Below, in pieces: positions 33,206-34,078 of a DNA stretch of 34,078 bases. This stretch comes from Alphaproteobacteria bacterium (GTDB lineage Bacteria > Pseudomonadota > Alphaproteobacteria > UBA2966), in NCBI GenBank assembly GCA_021296255.1, contig JAGWAU010000020.1:85611-119688 (forward strand), read 5' to 3'. The position numbers and the translations under genes were made by a program. Numbering within the stretch: position 1 is the stretch's first letter; each line of letters starts with the position of its first letter. The notes under the pieces are model-generated. The model was given only the letters and a program-made list of their open reading frames with translations, was not told where the DNA came from and did not search any database.

Positions 33206-33901
33206 CTATTCTCCGGCGGCGGCCGTGCGCGCTGCCACCAGGTTGGCGGCGAGGAATTCGGACGTCCGTTTCTGGGCCAATGCCGCCGATTCGGCGTCGT
33301 AGTCGGCCCGCTGATCGCAGTTGAATCCATGGTTGGCGTCATACATGTAGACCGGGACGCCGGGGTGATGCCGCTGCACCATGGCGGCGCTTTCGGGCGG
33401 AACGTGGACATCGTGTTCGGCGAAATGCGCCATGAACGGACACCCGGGCCGTTCGTCGATGAACTGAATGATCTGGCCGCCATAGTAGCTGACCGTCGCA
33501 TCGGCTCCGCACCGCGTCGCCGCGAGCCATGCCAGCGAACCGCCCCAGCAATAGCCGACGACGCCGACCGCGCCCGCCTCCCGCGCAAGGCCGATGACCG
33601 TTCTCATGTCCGCGACTGAAGGTTCCCACTCGACTCCCTGGCGCAATTCGCGTCCCCGAACCAAGTCCTCGTCGCTGTAGCCCGGGACTTCGACGCCCTT
33701 CTCCACCCGGTCGTAGAGTGCGGGCGCCAGCGCAAGGTACCCCTCGGCGGCGTACCGTTCGCACATGTCCCGGATATGATCGTTCATGCCGAACGCCTCG
33801 TGCATGATCACGATGCCGGCGCGAGGCGACCCTCGAGAGCCGGCGCGATAGACGCGGATAAAGACCCCGTCGTGCATTCTCGCTTCCATCATCTGTCCCA
33901 T
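33206..33901 (-). CDS. Dienelactone hydrolase family protein
   Basis: The 231-residue alpha/beta hydrolase is probably cytoplasmic. The catalytic triad of dienelactone hydrolases is complete: nucleophile C118 in GYCWGGSLAW, D164 in FAEHDVHVPP, H191 in DANHGFNCD, and the helper E35 in IMHEAFGMNDHI. In aromatic degradation the family opens dienelactone, but many members are general esterases and the context (modABC; a possible ring-hydroxylating oxygenase beginning at 34024) does not fix the role. GGGAGG lies six bases before the ATG at 33901. Confidence 0.9.
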   Translation of the reverse strand: MGQMMEARMHDGVFIRVYRAGSRGSPRAGIVIMHEAFGMNDHIRDMCERYAAEGYLALAPALYDRVEKGVEVPGYSDEDLVRGRELRQGVEWEPSVADMRTVIGLAREAGAVGVVGYCWGGSLAWLAATRCGADATVSYYGGQIIQFIDERPGCPFMAHFAEHDVHVPPESAAMVQRHHPGVPVYMYDANHGFNCDQRADYDAESAALAQKRTSEFLAANLVAARTAAAGE

Positions 33902-34023
33902 GGCGTACCTCCCGGTCCGAATTTCCCGATCGACTATAGAGGCCGTACTCCCGCGTCGCCTTCACGCGCCCCGATTATGCTAACATCACTCCCACGGAGC
34001 CCGCCGGAAGAGGACCCCGCGAC

Positions 34024-34078
34024 ATGTCCCGGAATGCGACCGAATGGAGCCAGCGGCCGAATCTCGCGCCGACACACT
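34024..34078 (+). CDS. Start of a gene leaving the window (partial, 18 codons)
   Basis: ATG at 34024 follows a GGAAGAGGA stretch at about 11 bases and opens MSRNATEWSQRPNLAPTH, which continues past the window end. The pattern W.QRPNLAP is seen at the N-terminus of some Rieske-type ring-hydroxylating oxygenase large subunits, but 18 residues are too few to assign it. It diverges from the dienelactone hydrolase gene over 122 bases. Confidence 0.45.
   Translation, partial: MSRNATEWSQRPNLAPTH

Overview
The window is high-GC DNA from an alphaproteobacterium. The strongest pointer is the gene order histone-deacetylase-like gene, xseB, ispA, dxs, tlyA on the minus strand, which I know as a conserved block in Rhodospirillales-like alphaproteobacteria. 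Other support comes from DmdC-type acyl-CoA dehydrogenase, the long form of threonylcarbamoyl-AMP synthase, and extragenic palindromes of the kind common in that class. No rRNA, tRNA or CRISPR array was seen.

Left part (1-4.46 kb, minus strand): kefB/C-type K+/H+ antiporter, tlyA, a collapsed dxs, a frameshifted ispA, an intact xseB, then a decayed stub of the 3' end of the histone-deacetylase-like gene. Only xseB, tlyA (with a disturbed C-terminus) and the antiporter still look functional. If the sequence is right, DXS and farnesyl diphosphate synthase must be supplied from elsewhere.

Middle part (4.46-14.6 kb): an accessory segment. It holds a LolA-like/RND exporter pair, a frameshifted DUF2236 (MpaB-like) oxygenase gene, fragments of a c-heme sensor domain and of a TauA-like binding protein, an intact L-serine dehydratase, a phd-vapC toxin-antitoxin module, a tyrosine-integrase stub and a small secreted protein. 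Both ends, and one internal point, carry direct copies of the 3' end of the deacetylase gene plus its downstream spacer (4327-4440, 12164-12392, 14588-14816). Removing the segment between the outer copies would put the full-length deacetylase gene (14685-15614) directly in front of xseB, which is the expected ancestral order. I read the middle part as one or two elements inserted in tandem at this point, now decaying.

Right part (14.7-34.08 kb): ordinary, intact chromosomal genes. They are the deacetylase-like gene diverging from an RND efflux adaptor/permease pair; a minus-strand fatty-acid run (acyl-CoA dehydrogenase, enoyl-CoA isomerase, nitronate monooxygenase-like flavoprotein, acyl-CoA ligase); a plus-strand run (threonylcarbamoyl-AMP synthase, D-2-hydroxyglutarate-dehydrogenase-like flavoprotein, HyuA-type hydantoinase subunit without HyuB); the molybdate importer modABC; a dienelactone hydrolase; and the first codons of a gene leaving the window. 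The contrast between the broken 2-14.6 kb region and the clean 14.7-34 kb region argues against random sequencing error as the cause of the broken genes.
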